Source: Gammaproteobacteria bacterium (GTDB lineage Bacteria; Pseudomonadota; Gammaproteobacteria; SZUA-229). Taken from it: a DNA stretch of 64,000 nucleotides. The position numbers and the translations under genes are program-made. A model generated the notes under the pieces. It was given only the letters and a program-made list of their open reading frames with translations, did no database searches and was not told the DNA's origin. Below are positions 26,235-35,072 of the stretch, piece by piece. The first letter of the stretch is position 1, and each line of letters opens with the position of its first letter. The stretch lies in NCBI GenBank assembly GCA_026995045.1, contig JALWPK010000062.1, forward strand, positions 1-64,000, written 5' to 3'.

Positions 26235-26394
26235 CAGCTTCTGTTTGCCATGCCGGCTTGATATCACAGACTTTCACCCCCATAGTCGGGCTTCAGGCGG
26301 CTGAAAACCACTATTTTACTGGCTTGTTTTTGCTGCCCGCATTGCCCAAAATGCACGGCCAAACAGTAACCGACGACACAGCGGACACCAGAAT

Positions 26395-27102
26395 ATGAGC
26401 GATTCCACGGCAGACCAGAAGGCTGACATCCCTATCGAGGCGACCGACCCCGAACAGTCGCGCCAGATTATCGAGGATTTTCTGCAGAAAAAGCAGGCCG
26501 AACTCGACGCCCTGCCGGAAGATGCGCCGCCGCTGCACCGCGCCGAGCTGCAACTGGAAATCGCCCAGGCGATGGTGGGCATTGGCCGCGAAGACGAAGC
26601 CTGGGAGCTGGCGCGCGCGGCCTTCGACACTTTTCTGCAAAATGAAAAATGGCAGCAGGCGGTGGAATGCTGCGATGTGCTGTACCAGACCAACCAGCCC
26701 GCTTCCCTGGCGGCGCTGGGCATGGGCGTATGGCTGGCGGTGACTTATCCGATCGAGCCGTCGCTGACAGTGAACATGCTCAGCTATATCGTCGATGAAA
26801 CCCCGCCCAAGGCCGATGGCGCCGCCGTCGCCGCGGTGACCGCGCACTACATTGCCGACATCCGCACCGAAGGCAAGGAGCACGAAAGCCTTACCTTTCT
26901 CACCAAGGAAATGGTCGCGCGCGTGGCCGAAGGCCACTCCGATGTCAAGGATCAGGACAGCCTCAACGCCTGGATGGAGCGCCTGCAACTGCGCGACCCG
27001 GACAGCTTCCTGCCCAAACTGGCGCTGGTGATTGGCGCCATCGTGCCGGCGGATCAGTGGTGGTTCGACCGCGACGAACTGCGCGACAAGTTGCCGGACT
27101 GA
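26395..27102 (+). CDS. Hypothetical protein with TPR-like helices
   Basis: 235-residue soluble protein of unknown function. The first third has TPR-like helix pairs (LQLEIAQAMVGIGREDEAWE, LARAAFDTFLQNEKWQQAVE). The C-terminus is DQWWFDRDELRDKLPD. A 160-base gap with no visible gene separates it from the preceding operon; it converges on the next gene. Confidence 0.6.
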   Translation: MSDSTADQKADIPIEATDPEQSRQIIEDFLQKKQAELDALPEDAPPLHRAELQLEIAQAMVGIGREDEAWELARAAFDTFLQNEKWQQAVECCDVLYQTNQPASLAALGMGVWLAVTYPIEPSLTVNMLSYIVDETPPKADGAAVAAVTAHYIADIRTEGKEHESLTFLTKEMVARVAEGHSDVKDQDSLNAWMERLQLRDPDSFLPKLALVIGAIVPADQWWFDRDELRDKLPD

Positions 27103-27162
27103 GACTTTCACACGCACCTCGCTCGACTGTCGCTGAAACCTGACGAGGATGACTGGCGCAGG

Positions 27163-27831
27163 CTAGTTGTTGTCGGTATCCAGTTCCAACTCGCTGGTGT
27201 CGACTTGTGGCGGCTGCGGTTTTTCGGGTGGATGCTCGAACACGTCAGCGCCGGGTTCAGCCAGGCTAAGCGCGTCCAGGTCGAGTTGCGGCGGGGGCGG
27301 CGGCTCGGGCGGGTGCTCGAACACATCGGCGCCCGGTTCGGCCATGCTCAAATTACTGATATCGCCGATGGGTTGCGGCGTCACCGGTTGCGGGTTTTCG
27401 ATGATATCGGCGCCGACTTCCGCCGCGCTCAGGTGGCTGATGTCGCCAATCGGTTGTGGCTCCACCTGTGGAGGATGTTCCAGCACATTGGCGCCGGCTT
27501 CGGCGACGCTGAGGCCACTGGTGTCAGCCGAGCTGCTGTCTGAGTCTTCTGCAGCGCCCGATTGCGTCGCTGCGTCTTCGGCCTGTGGTTCTGGCGGGAT
27601 GACTTCCTCCACCTTGATGACCAGGCCGACATTTTCCAGCGCCACCCGGTATTTCTCGGCGACCAGTTCATCGACCTTGCTCTTGATAACCTTGCGCTCA
27701 CCGGAAAAATAGCTTTTCAGCCGTTCCGGCTCGGTTTTGAACAGTTTGGCCATGTTCTGCATTACCAGCTCGCGCTCCTTGCCGGGTTGCAGAATGCCGT
27801 AAAAAACAATGTCGTAGAGAGGTTCGCTCAT
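27163..27831 (-). CDS. Protein with small N-terminal domain and acidic tandem repeats
   Basis: The first 75 residues (MSEPLYDIVFYGILQPGKER to about VGLVIKVEE) resemble a small alpha/beta domain often found at the N-terminus of bacterial GYF- and RDD-linked proteins (pattern from memory: target phrase, LFKTEPERLKSYFSGERKVIK). After an acidic linker come four tandem copies of a 25-28 residue unit built on LSxAExGAxVxEHPP with the recurring PQPIGDIS. The unit is acidic and proline-rich, so probably extended and disordered. ATG at 27831 gives 222 residues. Confidence 0.6.
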   Translation of the reverse strand: MSEPLYDIVFYGILQPGKERELVMQNMAKLFKTEPERLKSYFSGERKVIKSKVDELVAEKYRVALENVGLVIKVEEVIPPEPQAEDAATQSGAAEDSDSSSADTSGLSVAEAGANVLEHPPQVEPQPIGDISHLSAAEVGADIIENPQPVTPQPIGDISNLSMAEPGADVFEHPPEPPPPPQLDLDALSLAEPGADVFEHPPEKPQPPQVDTSELELDTDNN

Positions 27832-27874
27832 ATCCCTGAGTGTAGCCGAACTCGGATGAATGCGCTGAGCGGAC

Positions 27875-28168
27875 TCAGTCGTCCTTTTCCGGGCGGGTGA
27901 ACGGCACCACCTGTGAAGTAGCGGGCTGATCCTTGTAGCGCGGGCGCAAGCCGGCATCGGTGCCATTCTGGGTGTGAATCTCTTTCTCGCGCGCGGTTAT
28001 CAGCGCGAAACACTGCTTGATGTCCTCAATCGTGTTGTTGCGCAGCGGGTGCTGCATGCCGGGCGGCGGCGTGGTGTCGCGCACGATGGATGACAGCACC
28101 TTGCGCATCACTTCGAGGATTTTCAGTTCGCGCAGGTTGTCTTCTTCAGTGGGGAAATGACTGCTCAT
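27875..28168 (-). CDS. Small conserved-looking hypothetical protein
   Basis: 97-residue soluble protein, family unknown. The first 60 residues are helical (LRELKILEVMRKVLSSIVRD, NTIEDIKQCFALITAREKEI), with PPPGMQHPLRNN between; the tail is polar. It lies 43 bases upstream of the repeat protein on the same strand. Confidence 0.6.
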   Translation of the reverse strand: MSSHFPTEEDNLRELKILEVMRKVLSSIVRDTTPPPGMQHPLRNNTIEDIKQCFALITAREKEIHTQNGTDAGLRPRYKDQPATSQVVPFTRPEKDD

Positions 28169-28201
28169 AATGGGGTATTTTCGATAATCTGTGGTGTTCG
28201 G

Positions 28202-28207
28202 TATAAT
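28202..28207 (+). promoter_or_regulatory. Candidate -10 box for the 28.3 kb gene pair
   Basis: A perfect TATAAT lies 78 bases upstream of the first ATG on this strand. The -35 region is poor, so an activator may be needed. Confidence 0.4.
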
Positions 28208-28284
28208 AGTTTACCAAATTACTAGGTTATTGTGGCCGGCATTGGCCGGGGAAGCCCGCAACTCCTGACAACCGGAAATCCGTT

Positions 28285-28527
28285 ATGCCTTATTATATTT
28301 ATGAAGTGACCACGCCAGAAGGCATGGAGCTGGTAAAAAACCTGACATTAATCAACGAGTTTGACAACTTCAAGCAGGCCAAACAGTTTGCCCGCGAAAA
28401 GCGCGCCGAGCTGCCGCAAGACAGCCGCGTCACCATCAAAATCATGTTCGCCGACAACCAGCTGCTGGCCGAGGAGCAGCTGATGGAGCACCGCGAAAAA
28501 CCGGTGATGATGGAGCACGAGAAATAA
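28285..28527 (+). CDS. Small hypothetical protein
   Basis: 80-residue protein without a recognised family. It begins MPYYIYEVTTPEGMELVKNL, has a helix FKQAKQFAREKRAELPQD and a long charged C-terminal helix (LLAEEQLMEHREKPVMMEHE). It reads as a small alpha/beta protein. It pairs with the next gene (15 bases apart). Confidence 0.6.
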   Translation: MPYYIYEVTTPEGMELVKNLTLINEFDNFKQAKQFAREKRAELPQDSRVTIKIMFADNQLLAEEQLMEHREKPVMMEHEK

Positions 28528-28542
28528 CGCGCCAGCGTTGCG

Positions 28543-29004
28543 ATGGAAGAAAACGAATACAAGGCCACCTATGACGAAATCACGCAAATCAACTGCGTGT
28601 TCGAAAAAGCGCTCACCAACAACCTGTGCAAATGCGCTTTCGCCAAACATTTCTGGCTGGCCGACCGCGAAGGCTACGCCTGCAAGTCGGCTGACGCCTC
28701 ACAGGAATGCGCCGAACTGCTGAGGCAGTTACGTGAAAACTCCCGCTTCTCACTCAAACTGCCCAGCATCGGCCAGCAACTGCCACACAATATGGATATC
28801 CGGGTGCAGGCCGGCGGCCTCGCCGGTTTGCAAAAGCTGTATGGCGATGACGCCGCCGAACACTACATCACCAGCAATGTGCGCCAACTGGTCGAATGCG
28901 CTGTCGCCAAAGCAGGTGGAATAGCCGCCTTGCCATACAGCGAAATCGTCAAGTCAATAGCGGAATACAAAGTGCGCAGCCGGCGCAGGAAACGTGGCGA
29001 CTAG
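28543..29004 (+). CDS. Cysteine-containing hypothetical protein
   Basis: 153-residue soluble protein, no family recognised. Cysteines at residues 18, 29, 31, 47 and 56 (NCVFEK, LCKCAF, YACKS, ECAELL) could hold a metal or Fe-S centre; this is a guess from spacing. The C-terminal half is helical and ends in a basic cluster (RSRRRKRGD). Cotranscribed with the 80-residue gene. Confidence 0.55.
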   Translation: MEENEYKATYDEITQINCVFEKALTNNLCKCAFAKHFWLADREGYACKSADASQECAELLRQLRENSRFSLKLPSIGQQLPHNMDIRVQAGGLAGLQKLYGDDAAEHYITSNVRQLVECAVAKAGGIAALPYSEIVKSIAEYKVRSRRRKRGD

Positions 29005-29158
29005 GTGTGGTTGTGTAACGCGCTATATCTTATCTCCAATAATTATATCGAGTTTCGAGATTGCTGATTGATGCAACATCACAAATGACAGGGCGTTAAA
29101 AGAGTTACGCTTCTTTGTGTAACATATTCAACGATCCATATTGAGTTGCCTTGTTATG

Positions 29159-29767
29159 TTATTGTTTGATATCAATGCGAGCGCTTAGCAATAAAGTATC
29201 AATGTCATCACCTGTACTGTAACCAATACCGATAGAGAATTTTTCATTGGCATATAATATTACGCCAATTCCAAATGTGTTTGCAGTGTCATCAAAAACA
29301 TCAGCCCTGGAAAATCCTAGATTTATCTCAGTACTATCCGTTGCCATGTAACGTATACCCACGCTGATAGAATTTCCTGTATCATCGTCACTTATAGTGG
29401 TAAAACCATCGCTTACTTCCACTTCTGCGTTAATTACAGAGAAGTTGCCAAATACATCCGTATGTGGTGCTATTGAGGCATGGGCAGTTATTCCAAAATC
29501 TAATTCCGAGGCATCAACGTCAATTCCGAGAACTCTGTCAAAACTTATTACCCCATATGAAGCTGAAATTGCTATATTTGGCGAAATGCTGAAAGATCCT
29601 GCTGCAGCGAAACCATTTCCATCCACATCAATACCAAGGCTTGATTCTGTTATTGAGCTATATGTTCCTTGGACATAATCATAGCTAATTTCTTTTGAGG
29701 AAGCGTTTGAAGAAAAAACTAATATTGAAGCAGCTACTGTATATACTTTCATAGATATTTTAAACAT
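29159..29767 (-). CDS. Small outer-membrane beta-barrel protein, AT-rich
   Basis: 202 residues with a signal peptide (VYTVAASILVFSSNASS) and eight or so alternating strands rich in Gly, Ser and Ile, ending in LLLSARIDIK. Looks like an eight-stranded OmpA/OmpW-size barrel; no family name is justified. The start at 29767 has GGAG at a good distance. The gene and its flanks are clearly AT-richer than the neighbours, which suggests recent acquisition. Confidence 0.6.
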   Translation of the reverse strand: MFKISMKVYTVAASILVFSSNASSKEISYDYVQGTYSSITESSLGIDVDGNGFAAAGSFSISPNIAISASYGVISFDRVLGIDVDASELDFGITAHASIAPHTDVFGNFSVINAEVEVSDGFTTISDDDTGNSISVGIRYMATDSTEINLGFSRADVFDDTANTFGIGVILYANEKFSIGIGYSTGDDIDTLLLSARIDIKQ

Positions 29768-30269
29768 TATTTAAACTCCATTAACGTAATGCAAATGATT
29801 AGATATAACAGCGTATTAGATGAAACGCAGGAATTTTAGATAGACAGATACCTACAGATTCCTCTCCTGCTTTCTGTCTTAATTGGTCTGTGATCCCCTT
29901 TCTACGACAGTTCGATTGTCATTTGCAAGGCATACCAATATGGTGCAGCATTCAAGGCAGTAGGTGATCTTCCCTCGGAAGCTTGCCGAAAATTTCTAGC
30001 GCCCATGCTCAGTATACCAGGAGGACATTTTGAGTCCAGTTCAATAAACCACCAATTAAATAGCAGGTTCGACTCCTCGTTAAATATCCTGGAAGTCGTA
30101 TGTTGTTTGTGCGGGCAAGCAACAAAAGGGCGGCGTTCTTTTGGTGATTTGCCGTTAGCGTTACATCCGCCACGCCAATGAGAATGGCCACACACTTAGG
30201 CCATTAGATAATTCTTTTTCCTTGTCATTCTGTTATTCTAGGTAGATTGGCTGTACTGCGATAGCTCCT
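29768..30269. other. AT-rich stretch without a convincing gene
   Basis: The first 100 bases are the promoter region of the AT-rich barrel gene. The remainder contains only an unsupported reading frame and a short inverted repeat (AATGGCC and GGCCATT near 30.19 kb). I see no RNA gene or mobile element here. Confidence 0.5.
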
Positions 30270-30914
30270 ATGTCCTCCCACAAACACAAAAAAACTGAAT
30301 TACCGACGCCCGGGCATACCCTTCCCGGGCGCGAGCAAGCGATGTCTGTGCCGGACAGGCATTTTGTACTCGGCGCGCCGCTTTTGCCTCCTTTTCCGGA
30401 GACCATGCAGCAGGCCCTGTTCGGGCTGGGTTGTTTTTGGGGCGCTGAACGCAAATTCTGGCAACTTGATGGCGTGTACACCACGGCTGTCGGCTACGCT
30501 GCCGGAATAACGCCCAACCCGACCTATCAGGAAGTGTGCACCGGCATGACCGGACATAATGAAGTTGTGCTGGTGGTGTTTGACCCGGAGCAGATTCGCT
30601 ATCAACAATTGCTGGCGGTTTTCTGGGAGGCGCACGACCCCACCCAGGGCATGCGCCAGGGCAATGATGTCGGCACGCAATACCGTTCCGGCATTTATAC
30701 TTTCAGCGATGAACAGCAACAACTGGCTGAAGCCAGCCGCGACGCCTATCAGCAAGCGCTGAGCCAGAACGGCTTTCGCAAAATTACGACGGAAATTTTA
30801 CCTGCGCCGGCATTCTATTATGCAGAGGACTATCACCAGCAGTATCTGGCCAAAAACCCCAACGGCTATTGCGGGCTGGGCGGCGCCGGTGTGAGCTACC
30901 CCGGCTCAAGCTAG
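30270..30914 (+). CDS. msrA: Peptide methionine sulfoxide reductase MsrA
   Basis: Reduces methionine-S-sulfoxide in proteins and free Met. The active site is [14 protein letters not shown]; other landmarks are [38 protein letters not shown] and the C-terminal GYCGLGGAG. The N-terminal extension (LPGRE, then HFVLG) matches the long E. coli form. The resolving Cys in GYCG is kept. The second one, in E. coli GVCLPPEA, is serine here (GVSYPGSS), so recycling may be one-step. The TAG stop lies inside the left end of a palindromic element. Confidence 0.95.
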   Translation: MSSHKHKKTELPTPGHTLPGREQAMSVPDRHFVLGAPLLPPFPETMQQALFGLGCFWGAERKFWQLDGVYTTAVGYAAGITPNPTYQEVCTGMTGHNEVVLVVFDPEQIRYQQLLAVFWEAHDPTQGMRQGNDVGTQYRSGIYTFSDEQQQLAEASRDAYQQALSQNGFRKITTEILPAPAFYYAEDYHQQYLAKNPNGYCGLGGAGVSYPGSS

Positions 30915-31121
30915 CAGGTTGTTGAAAAAGTCTCAGGCGAGTGCAAGGCAAAATCCGGTGACCCGTTTGCCGGGAGCAAACGGGAACAGCGTAGCTGGCC
31001 CGTAGGGCGGAGGGCAGGATGCCCGCAGTAAAAAGCGCAGTTTACACACAGTAAATGAGCATTTTGAGCCGGATTTTAACGCCGCATCGCGCCGCATGAG
31101 GATTTTTCAACAACCTGCTAG
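30911..31121. repeat. MITE-like element with 19-bp perfect terminal inverted repeats
   Basis: The ends are CTAGCAGGTTGTTGAAAAA and its exact complement, 211 bases apart. Inside, AAAATCCGG and CCGGATTTT are also complementary, as are CCCGTTTGC and GCAAACGGG, so the whole element can fold. It fills the gap between convergent msrA and the UDG gene and holds both stop codons within its ends. Related sequence recurs near 46.2 and 51.1 kb. Confidence 0.85.
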
Positions 31122-31723
31122 ACGATTTTTTTCCACGCAGGATGCTGCGCAATCAACTGCAACGCATCCTGCAGCAGGGTTTTGCCCGGCTCCATGCGAT
31201 GCCATGTGGATGCGCCGGAGGGATGCGGCAGGGGAATCACATCCATCTTTCTGCCTGCAATTTCAAGCCGGTGCTGTTTGCCAATCACCTCAACCAGTTT
31301 GTCACACGACATGTATTGCACAATCGCCAGCTTGCCGACCGGAATCAGCAACTGCGGCTTGAGCAATTCGATTTCGCCATTGACCCATTTTGAACAGCGC
31401 TTGATTTCTTCCTCGCTGGGCACACGGTCGCCGCCCTTGGGGTTTTTGCCGGGAAAGCAGCGGCACACTGCCGACATGTAAACCTTCTGACGGAAAGCAT
31501 CTTCTTCCAGTCCAATAGAAGCGAACCAATTGAACAGGGTTTTGCCCGCTGTCCAGGCGAACGGACGTTTGAGTTCGGGCTCTTTCACGCCCGGCGCCTG
31601 CCCCACCAGCAAGATTTTTGACACCACCGGCCCGCACACCACGGATGGCGGAATCATGTCCGGGCAGGCGGTGCAGCCGGCCAGCGCCTGCTGGTGCTGC
31701 AGAATTTTCTGTTTCAGACTCAT
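31118..31723 (-). CDS. Uracil-DNA glycosylase family protein (family 4-like)
   Basis: Uracil-DNA glycosylase of the iron-sulfur type, removing uracil from DNA. The N-terminal cluster pair is GCTACPDM (C17, C20); other candidate ligands lie in SAVCRCFPG and KRCSKW. Catalytic motif 1 is VGQAPGVKEPE and motif 3 is LPHPSGAST. ATG at 31723 is preferred; 31777 adds an unrelated leader. The stop TAG is in the right end of the palindromic element. The gene is divergent from mscS. Confidence 0.8.
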   Translation of the reverse strand: MSLKQKILQHQQALAGCTACPDMIPPSVVCGPVVSKILLVGQAPGVKEPELKRPFAWTAGKTLFNWFASIGLEEDAFRQKVYMSAVCRCFPGKNPKGGDRVPSEEEIKRCSKWVNGEIELLKPQLLIPVGKLAIVQYMSCDKLVEVIGKQHRLEIAGRKMDVIPLPHPSGASTWHRMEPGKTLLQDALQLIAQHPAWKKIV

Positions 31724-31788
31724 AACGGGGAATACTTGGGTTTTGCGCGAAAAGCCGTGATAATACCGTATCTTCACGCGGACGGCTT

Positions 31789-33075
31789 ATGGAAATATTC
31801 AATACCCTGCTGGAATTGTTTCAGTCGTGGTTTAACCAGTTCACCACCATCAAGGGCAGCCTGCAACTGGGCACGGTGGTGGGCTGTGGCGTACTCGCCT
31901 ACTTCACCCACAGCTCCTGGCAAAACCTGATGACCCGTCTGCTCAGCGACTGGCAATCACACGCCTTTGTGCAGTTTTTGATGCGTGGCAGCGAGCGCAT
32001 CGCGTTCCCGATGAGCATGTTGCTGTACCTGATTGTGGCGCGCTTTGTGCTGGCGCAGGTCGGGCTCAACGTGCTGGTGCTGGATATTTTCACCCCGCTG
32101 CTGCTGTCACTGGCGGCGGTGCAGTTTATTGTGTATACGTTGCGCAAAAGCTTTGCGCCCAGCCCGGCGCTGCATGCCTGGGAAGGCGTAATCAGCCTGA
32201 CAATCTGGGGCGTGGTTGCGCTGCACCTGATTGGCTGGTTGCCGGATGTGCTGAAAACACTGGATGACCTTGCTTTTGATTTAGGCGACACCCATTTTTC
32301 CGTGCTCACCTTTATCAAACTGGTGCTGTCGATTGTCATTTTCTTTATTGCCGCCACCTGGCTGATCCGGCTTATCGAATCACGCGCCGCACGGTCTCCC
32401 TATATCAGCGCCAGCATGCGCGTTGGCATGACCAAGGTCAGCAAGTTTGCGCTGTATTTTCTTGCAATTATTTTTGCGCTCAACACGGTTGGCATCGACC
32501 TGACTTCGCTGGCGGTATTCAGTGGCGCGGTCGGTGTCGGCATCGGCTTTGGCCTGCAGAAAATTTTCAGTAATTTCATCAGCGGTTTTATTTTGTTGTT
32601 TGACCGCTCCATCCGGCCGGGAGATGTGATCAGCATCGGCTCCCGCTTCGGCTGGGTGCAGGCGTTGCAGGCGCGCTATGTTGTGGTGCGCGATCGCGAT
32701 GGCGTGGAAGTGCTGATTCCGAATGAAAACCTGATTACTTCGGAAGTGACCAACTGGAGTTATTCCGACCGCAGCGTGCGCATCAAACTGCCGGTGCAAA
32801 TAAGTTATCGGGACGACCCGGAACAGGCAATGGCGTTGATGCTGGAATGCGGCCAGCAGCATCCGCGCGTATTGAAAGACCCGCCGGTGGTGTGCCGCCT
32901 GCTCAATTTTGCTGACAGCGGCATCGAGCTGGAATTGCGCGTGTGGATTCGCGACCCGGAAAGCGGTATCGGCAATGTGCGCTCGGATATCAACCTGGCG
33001 ATATGGAAGCAGTTCAAGGCGAACAACATCACCATTCCCTACCCGCAACGCGATGTCCGCCTGTTACAGGAATAA
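31789..33075 (+). CDS. MscS-family mechanosensitive channel
   Basis: Small-conductance mechanosensitive channel relative. About five N-terminal membrane helices precede the pore-lining helix and beta domain (FSGAVGVGIGFGLQKIFSNF, SGFILLFDRSIRPGDVI, LIPNENLITSEVTNWSYSD), ending in the alpha/beta C-terminal domain. At 428 residues it is longer than E. coli MscS (286), with extra N-terminal helices. It opens a run of four or five same-strand genes. Confidence 0.9.
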   Translation: MEIFNTLLELFQSWFNQFTTIKGSLQLGTVVGCGVLAYFTHSSWQNLMTRLLSDWQSHAFVQFLMRGSERIAFPMSMLLYLIVARFVLAQVGLNVLVLDIFTPLLLSLAAVQFIVYTLRKSFAPSPALHAWEGVISLTIWGVVALHLIGWLPDVLKTLDDLAFDLGDTHFSVLTFIKLVLSIVIFFIAATWLIRLIESRAARSPYISASMRVGMTKVSKFALYFLAIIFALNTVGIDLTSLAVFSGAVGVGIGFGLQKIFSNFISGFILLFDRSIRPGDVISIGSRFGWVQALQARYVVVRDRDGVEVLIPNENLITSEVTNWSYSDRSVRIKLPVQISYRDDPEQAMALMLECGQQHPRVLKDPPVVCRLLNFADSGIELELRVWIRDPESGIGNVRSDINLAIWKQFKANNITIPYPQRDVRLLQE

Positions 33076-33102
33076 ACCGCCGGTTTTGTTGTCACAGGGA
33101 AT

Positions 33103-33897
33103 ATGATACGCACAATTGTTTTATTCCTCACCACCAGTTTGCTGCTGGCCGGTTGCGCCACCAGTCCGGAAGGACGCCACCAGCTTACATTCCTGCCAGC
33201 AAAACAGATGCGCGCGCTCGGCGCGCAAAGTTTTGAACAGATCAAGGCGTCGACACCCGTATCAAAAGACCCCGCCACGGTGCAGTACATCAACTGCATT
33301 GCGCGGCGCATCATCCCGCAACTGGAGAAAAACAATAACCCGGATGACTGGGAAGTGGTGGTGTTTGATGACCCGCAGGCGAATGCTTTCGCCCTGCCCG
33401 GCAACAAGATTGGCGTTTACACCGGCCTGCTGAAATATGCCCGCAATCAGCATCAGGTCGCCGCGGTGATTGGCCACGAAACCGGGCATGTGATTGCACA
33501 CCATAGTAATGAACGGCTTTCCAGCCAGCTCGCGGTGTCCGCCGGTCTCACGCTGGCGGCGGCGGTGCTGGGCGCGGATAAAAAGAATGACTCGCTGTTA
33601 ATGGCCGGTCTGGGCCTGGGGGCGCAATATGGCGTGCTGCTGCCATTCAGCCGCAAGCATGAGTCTGAAGCGGATTTGATTGGCCTGAACCTGATGGCGA
33701 AGGCGGGTTTTGATCCGTCAGAAAGCATCCCGCTGTGGCAAAACATGGCGCAGGCCGGGGCGTCACCCCCCGAATTCATGTCGACCCACCCTTCCAGCGG
33801 CAGCCGCATCAGGAATTTGCGCGGCAGGTTGCCAAAAGCTTTAAAACTGAGGCAACAGGCGCTATTACATAATAATCCGCCAAATTGTACGCGCTAA
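33103..33897 (+). CDS. M48-family metallopeptidase lipoprotein
   Basis: Zinc protease of the M48 (BepA/LoiP/Oma1-like) group, likely anchored to the outer membrane facing the periplasm. Lipobox LLAGC with the lipidated Cys at residue 18; zinc motif HETGH at 125-129 and the third ligand in SRKHESEADLIG. Family members degrade misassembled outer-membrane proteins. The start lies 28 bases after mscS. Confidence 0.9.
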   Translation: MIRTIVLFLTTSLLLAGCATSPEGRHQLTFLPAKQMRALGAQSFEQIKASTPVSKDPATVQYINCIARRIIPQLEKNNNPDDWEVVVFDDPQANAFALPGNKIGVYTGLLKYARNQHQVAAVIGHETGHVIAHHSNERLSSQLAVSAGLTLAAAVLGADKKNDSLLMAGLGLGAQYGVLLPFSRKHESEADLIGLNLMAKAGFDPSESIPLWQNMAQAGASPPEFMSTHPSSGSRIRNLRGRLPKALKLRQQALLHNNPPNCTR

Positions 33898-33977
33898 TCA
33901 CCGGCGGTATCTGGTAATCTGCTGATTGTGCCGCGTCTATCAATGGCGTTACACTGGGTCATGGCAAGGGAGCGGTT

Positions 33978-34769
33978 ATGCAGGCAATATTGTTCGATCT
34001 TGATGGCGTGTTATACGAAGGCAGCAAGGCGATAGAGGGTGCTGTCGAAACGGTTCACTGGTTTCAGCAAAAAGCCATTCCCCATCTGTTTCTCACCAAC
34101 ACCAGTTCGCGGCCGCGCAGCGCGCTGGTGGAAAAACTTGCCGGTTTCGGCATTGATGCGCGCGAGCAGGATTTTCTCACGCCACCGGCGGCAGCGATTG
34201 AATGGCTCAAGCATCATGTTGAGCATTCCATTGCACTGTTTGTTGCTGACGCCACCCGCGCCGAGTTCAGCCAGTTCACTATCAGCGACGACCCGGATGA
34301 CACTATCGATGCAGTCGTCATTGGCGACCTGGGTGAAAGCTGGAACTTTGCCCGGCTCAACCGTGCGTTCCGTATTCTGATGAACAACCCGCAGGCGCAT
34401 TTGATCGCGCTGGGCATGACGCGCTACTGGAAATCCGAATCCGGCCTGCAACTCGACGCCGGGCCGTTTGTGGCGGCGCTGGAATATGCTACCGGCAGGC
34501 AACCGGTGGTGATGGGCAAGCCAGCGGAAAAATTCTACCAGGCCGCGCTGGTGCAGCTCGCTACCCCGGCGGACCAAACCCTGATGATAGGCGATGACAT
34601 TGTTGGCGACATCAAGGCGGCAAACAAACTGGGCTTTCATACCGTGCTGGTGCGCACCGGCAAATTCAGCGACAGCGATTTAACACTGGGCATCCGGCCC
34701 GATGCTGTTATAGACTCTATCGCGAAGTTGCCGGAATACTGGCAATCCATTTCACTTGTTCACGGGTAA
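33978..34769 (+). CDS. HAD hydrolase, LHPP/TIGR01458-like
   Basis: HAD-superfamily phosphatase with a class II cap. Motif I DLDGVLYEG, motif II FLTNTSSRPRS, motif III lysine in VVMGKPAEKFY, motif IV MIGDDIVGDIKAA. The order and length (263) match the phospholysine/phosphohistidine phosphatase-like TIGR01458 group; the substrate is uncertain. First gene of a tight operon with an LsrG-like protein and an iron alcohol dehydrogenase. Confidence 0.85.
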   Translation: MQAILFDLDGVLYEGSKAIEGAVETVHWFQQKAIPHLFLTNTSSRPRSALVEKLAGFGIDAREQDFLTPPAAAIEWLKHHVEHSIALFVADATRAEFSQFTISDDPDDTIDAVVIGDLGESWNFARLNRAFRILMNNPQAHLIALGMTRYWKSESGLQLDAGPFVAALEYATGRQPVVMGKPAEKFYQAALVQLATPADQTLMIGDDIVGDIKAANKLGFHTVLVRTGKFSDSDLTLGIRPDAVIDSIAKLPEYWQSISLVHG

Positions 34770-34773
34770 GCCT

Positions 34774-35067
34774 ATGCATGTCACCATCGTACACGTCCAC
34801 GTCAAAACAGATCATATCGAGGATTTTATCGAAGCCACGCGGCTGAACCATGAAGCCTCAATCAGGGAGAACGGCAACCGCCGTTTTGATGTGTTGCAGT
34901 CCAGCGAAAAACCCGAATGGTTTGTGCTGTATGAAGCCTACGACAGCGCAGACGATGCCGCCGCGCACAAGCAAACCGCGCATTACGCCACATGGCGCGA
35001 CACCGTTGCCGACTGGATGGAAATGCCGCGCAAGGGGCTGCCCTTCACCGGTCTGTTTCCCGCCTGA
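34774..35067 (+). CDS. LsrG-like antibiotic biosynthesis monooxygenase domain protein
   Basis: 97-residue ABM-fold protein closely patterned on LsrG, the enzyme that isomerises phospho-AI-2: start MHVTIVHVHVKTDHIEDFIE, RFDVLQSSEKPEWFVLYEAY, and the tail PRKGLPFTGLFP. ATG at 34774 matches the LsrG start exactly. No other lsr gene is near, so an AI-2 role is uncertain; a general aldehyde/keto detoxification role next to the dehydrogenase is possible. Five bases separate it from each neighbour. Confidence 0.8.
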   Translation: MHVTIVHVHVKTDHIEDFIEATRLNHEASIRENGNRRFDVLQSSEKPEWFVLYEAYDSADDAAAHKQTAHYATWRDTVADWMEMPRKGLPFTGLFPA

Positions 35068-35072
35068 ATAAT

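Noticed and set aside
30060-30080. GGTTCGACTCC resembling a tRNA T-loop
   Set aside because: The flanking arms do not pair and no anticodon or D arm is present upstream.
29902-30195. 97-codon frame on the - strand
   Set aside because: No ribosome binding site, no domain, odd composition, and it lies in DNA with no coding signature.
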